NCBI GenBank assembly: GCA_021793405.1
Contig: JAJYSV010000017.1
Span: 1-64,000 of the forward strand
Direction of reading: 5' to 3'
Origin: Acidobacteriota bacterium
GTDB taxonomy: Bacteria; Acidobacteriota; Terriglobia; Terriglobales; Acidobacteriaceae
Length of the DNA stretch: 64,000 nt
The position numbers were made by a program, and so were the translations under genes. The stretch's first letter is position 1. Each line of letters opens with the position of its first letter. The notes under the pieces are model-generated. The model worked only from the letters and a program-made list of their open reading frames with translations. It ran no database searches and was not told the DNA's origin. Below are positions 61,372 through 64,000 of the stretch, piece after piece.

Positions 61372-64000
61372 CTAATATCGAAATCGGGCCAGAAAGAGGA
61401 TCTGCCGCATCGAGGCGGCGGATGTCACCTGCCCCTGCGTCGGCGTTCCAATGTAACTATCGACCGTGCCATATTGCACTGTATTGAATATATTGTCGGC
61501 GGTGCCGCGCAGTTCCAGAGAACGAATTCCGCCGAAGTGGATCGTCTTCGACAGCGACATATTCACAGCTACCGTTCCCGGGCCAGGGATGGAATTTCGA
61601 GATGCGTTCCCATATTCTGGAGCGCCGGTGACAGGATTGATGGGAGCCGTGAACGCATCCACGTTGAACCACCGCCGCAGGCTTCCTCCGCCCGCAGTAA
61701 GCGAGGAGCCGGGAACTCGATTGGGCCGTTCGCTGCCAGCCGACCCGCGCGCCACATCACTGCTGCTGGCCTGATAACGCGGAGAAAGCGGGACGCCGGT
61801 GGCAAAGTCGAACGTCCCGGAAATCGAGAGGTTGCTCAGTGCATGTCCCCACCACGAATCGCCGGTGAAATAGCGCGTATTTGGACCAAAGGGCAGCTCA
61901 TAGAGCCATTGACCCGTCACCTGATGGCGAATGTCAAAGGAAGAGTTTCCCTCTTCCGCCAGAATGTCCTGCTGATTTTGCGCGACCACCGCGGTGGACT
62001 GGCCGATGGAAGAAGCATCGTCGATCGCATGAGAATAGGTGTACGTCGCGCCCATGGAAATGCCGCGCTGCAACCGTTTATTGGCTCGCAGAACGAGAGC
62101 GTTGTAATTGGAGAACCCAATCGAATCTTCATAGTTGAACGAGGGATAGGCTGGGTTCAGCAAACCAGTCAATTGCCGATTAGGCGCATCGACAAGATCC
62201 AGGTGAGTGCCTTTCGCACCGTTATAGTCGACGTTCAACACGATGTTCAGTGGCAGCGTATCCTGCACATCGAAATTCCAAACCTGTACATAGCCGAGCA
62301 GGTAGTTCTTATTGAATGCGAAGTTATTCGTAATGCCGCTGGGAGATGTTCCGCTCGTCAGGGCTGTCCGTAGAGTGAGGGAGGGCGCGGACTGTGCCGG
62401 CACGATATTCGTGATGGTATTGGCAAACGGCGGCTGATAGGAAAGGTTCTGGACGACCGCCGCATACTGTCCGGTGTTGTAGTTGATGCCATAGCCACCG
62501 CGTACGACAACCTGCTTGACTGCCCGCCAGGCAAAGCCAATGCGCGGCGCAAAATCTTTTCGGTCCGGGTTGATGACGCTGGCTGGATATTTTCCGTTGA
62601 TAGAAGACGTGCTGTTCGGAAATACGACCTGGAGTTGCGCTAAATCGGGGGTGAACGCGAGATTGGTCAAGCGATCATGCTGTTCCGTGTACGGTGCGTA
62701 GTATTCATAGCGCAGACCATAGTTCAGCGTCAGGTTGCTACGAACATGCCAGTCATCTTGCAGAAAGAGATCGAATACGTCGCCGTCATAATAAAATCTG
62801 CCGACGCCTTGCTGCAGCGCCGCTTCCTGCGGCAGTCCCAATAAAAAGTCTGCAAAGTCCGCACCGGATGCCTGTTGTGTGCCGGCGCTGGTGCTGCCAG
62901 GCTTGCTGGTTGCAAAGCCGGTGAAGTAGAAACTTCCGGTAACATTGGTGCCGCCCTGCACATCCAGGCGAATGCGGCGATAATCTCCACCGAATCGAAC
63001 ATTATGTGTGTGGCCGGTCCAGGAGGCGGTGTCCTGAAAGGCGATGGTTTGATTCAGCGTGGACTTGGGAGCCTGTTCGCTTACGCCCTGAAATTGCGAA
63101 AAAACAATGTTCGGCACTCCATAGTTGAAAGGATCCGCGCCCAGTCCCTGAATCCCGGCTTGCGAGGCGACATCTGTTTTGCCGGTAAAAAAGTTGCTGG
63201 TCTGCGCGTTGGATCGGTTGAAGTTCAATATGGCGTTATTTGTCCACCGATGGTATCCGATCACGTAGCCGAGATTCAGAGAATACTGATAGGTTTGGCT
63301 GACGCCTCCCAGCTGCGGGAAGACGTTGAGAAGATCCGATGCCGCGTGACTGAAGTTGAAGTTTGCATTCACATTCTGCGTAAGGCCATGATTGGTATCT
63401 CCCATGAAGGTTCGGATAAGCGCGGGCAGCGCTCCTCCTCCTCCCGCGGAACCGAAGTTGTGAACGAAGCGAGCGCCGATCCGGGTCTGATTGGTCTGCG
63501 CTGTGGTCAAGTACTGGAAATTTTGCAGACCCGGTTGATTGGGCACCGGGATGTATTGCAGCAGCGCCTTCGCCTGAGGATCGATACTGGGAATTATGTT
63601 GCCGGGAAATTGCAGGCCGGTCACCGGGTTATAGATCGGCACGAAGGTGGTGCCCGATCCTGTGTAATTGGAAAAATCTCCGTTGCGCTCGGCGACGGTG
63701 GGAACGATGGCGTATTGATTGAACGGCGTCGAATTACGGGTGAGGATTGCGGTAAGAAAGACAAAGTTGCTGGTGCTGGGCTTCAAGAGATGGGGAATTT
63801 GCGGCGGCCCGATAAAGACGATGCCGGCTGTATTGTCGTTGTACGGTGGCTGCACGATCGGCGCGCCCGTCACAGAGAACGGAATGGCATCGAGCGCGGA
63901 ATTCTCGCCCTGATAGAAGATGCTACCGTGAGGCTGCGTGGGATTGAAGCGGCGAAAAAATCCAGCCATACCACCGCCGCCACCCATGCCACCGCCGCCT
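61372..64000 (-). CDS. Oar-like TonB-dependent outer-membrane receptor, N-terminus beyond window
   Basis: At least 875 codons, running off the right edge. The visible start is a Gly/Met-rich stretch (64000 leftwards) common in the plug linker of acidobacterial receptors. The 22-stranded barrel region follows with W-N-F-D-V-Q, F-D-I-R-H-Q-V-T-G-Q-W, A-P-R-I-G-F-A-W-R and a final S-M-R-Q-I-L-F-L-A-R-F-R-Y ending in an aromatic residue. The R-N-x-x-P-G-P-G and E-L-R-x-x-x-x-N-x-F-N motifs near the end are family hallmarks. It probably imports glycan fragments, matching the GH2 and GH78 enzymes nearby. The Tyr end at 61372 is the natural terminus. Confidence 0.92.
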   Translation of the reverse strand, partial: GGGGMGGGGGMAGFFRRFNPTQPHGSIFYQGENSALDAIPFSVTGAPIVQPPYNDNTAGIVFIGPPQIPHLLKPSTSNFVFLTAILTRNSTPFNQYAIVPTVAERNGDFSNYTGSGTTFVPIYNPVTGLQFPGNIIPSIDPQAKALLQYIPVPNQPGLQNFQYLTTAQTNQTRIGARFVHNFGSAGGGGALPALIRTFMGDTNHGLTQNVNANFNFSHAASDLLNVFPQLGGVSQTYQYSLNLGYVIGYHRWTNNAILNFNRSNAQTSNFFTGKTDVASQAGIQGLGADPFNYGVPNIVFSQFQGVSEQAPKSTLNQTIAFQDTASWTGHTHNVRFGGDYRRIRLDVQGGTNVTGSFYFTGFATSKPGSTSAGTQQASGADFADFLLGLPQEAALQQGVGRFYYDGDVFDLFLQDDWHVRSNLTLNYGLRYEYYAPYTEQHDRLTNLAFTPDLAQLQVVFPNSTSSINGKYPASVINPDRKDFAPRIGFAWRAVKQVVVRGGYGINYNTGQYAAVVQNLSYQPPFANTITNIVPAQSAPSLTLRTALTSGTSPSGITNNFAFNKNYLLGYVQVWNFDVQDTLPLNIVLNVDYNGAKGTHLDLVDAPNRQLTGLLNPAYPSFNYEDSIGFSNYNALVLRANKRLQRGISMGATYTYSHAIDDASSIGQSTAVVAQNQQDILAEEGNSSFDIRHQVTGQWLYELPFGPNTRYFTGDSWWGHALSNLSISGTFDFATGVPLSPRYQASSSDVARGSAGSERPNRVPGSSLTAGGGSLRRWFNVDAFTAPINPVTGAPEYGNASRNSIPGPGTVAVNMSLSKTIHFGGIRSLELRGTADNIFNTVQYGTVDSYIGTPTQGQVTSAASMRQILFLARFRY

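Overview
The window reads as chromosomal DNA of a member of the Acidobacteriota, class Terriglobia. Pointers are a 'VWFA-related Acidobacterial domain' protein, an Oar-like TonB-dependent receptor with a Gly-rich N-terminus, a tandem-domain NAD+-I (nadA motif) riboswitch (a class known essentially from this phylum), DUF2203 and DUF4142 proteins, and many secreted glycoside hydrolases. No species name can be given from sequence alone.

Layout. 1-8.7 kb: a Coa1-like protein, riboswitch-controlled nadA with a DUF2203 partner, then an iron/peroxide block (Fur/PerR-type regulator, Dps-like ferritin coupled to a [2Fe-2S] ferredoxin, ahpC, ahpD) and two lipoproteins. 8.8-14.5 kb: recQ, a DegT-type aminotransferase, hfq and hflX. 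14.8-21.4 kb: an ATP synthase operon b'-b-delta-alpha-gamma-beta-epsilon without subunits a and c. 21.6-24.8 kb: a solo CuA-type cupredoxin, pyrD and a coupled phosphatase. 25-32.3 kb: minus-strand glycan-degradation genes (GH27, GH20, a clan-D-like hydrolase) mixed with remnants of another GH20 gene and of a TonB receptor. 32.6-39.7 kb: 3-hydroxyacyl-CoA dehydrogenase, an MBL-fold hydrolase, an ECF sigma/anti-sigma pair and a lytic transglycosylase.

39.8-55.9 kb is accessory DNA. It starts at tRNA-Leu(TAA), followed by a decayed tyrosine integrase and a frameshifted pseudogene. Then comes a compact biosynthetic locus: a NodU/CmcH-type carbamoyltransferase, an NRPS adenylation-PCP protein with a near-consensus glycine code, and a 2064-aa PKS ordered KS-AT-KR-DH-ACP-TE. 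Remnants of at least three IS families flank an alpha-L-rhamnosidase. The last 8 kb hold an orphan small gene, a GH2 exo-glucosaminidase-type enzyme, the VWFA protein and a TonB receptor running off the right edge.

The three biosynthetic genes are co-directional, and NRPS and PKS overlap by 4 nt. The logic suggests glycine is activated, extended once with malonate, reduced, perhaps dehydrated, released by a thioesterase and possibly O-carbamoylated. The product is inferred, not shown.
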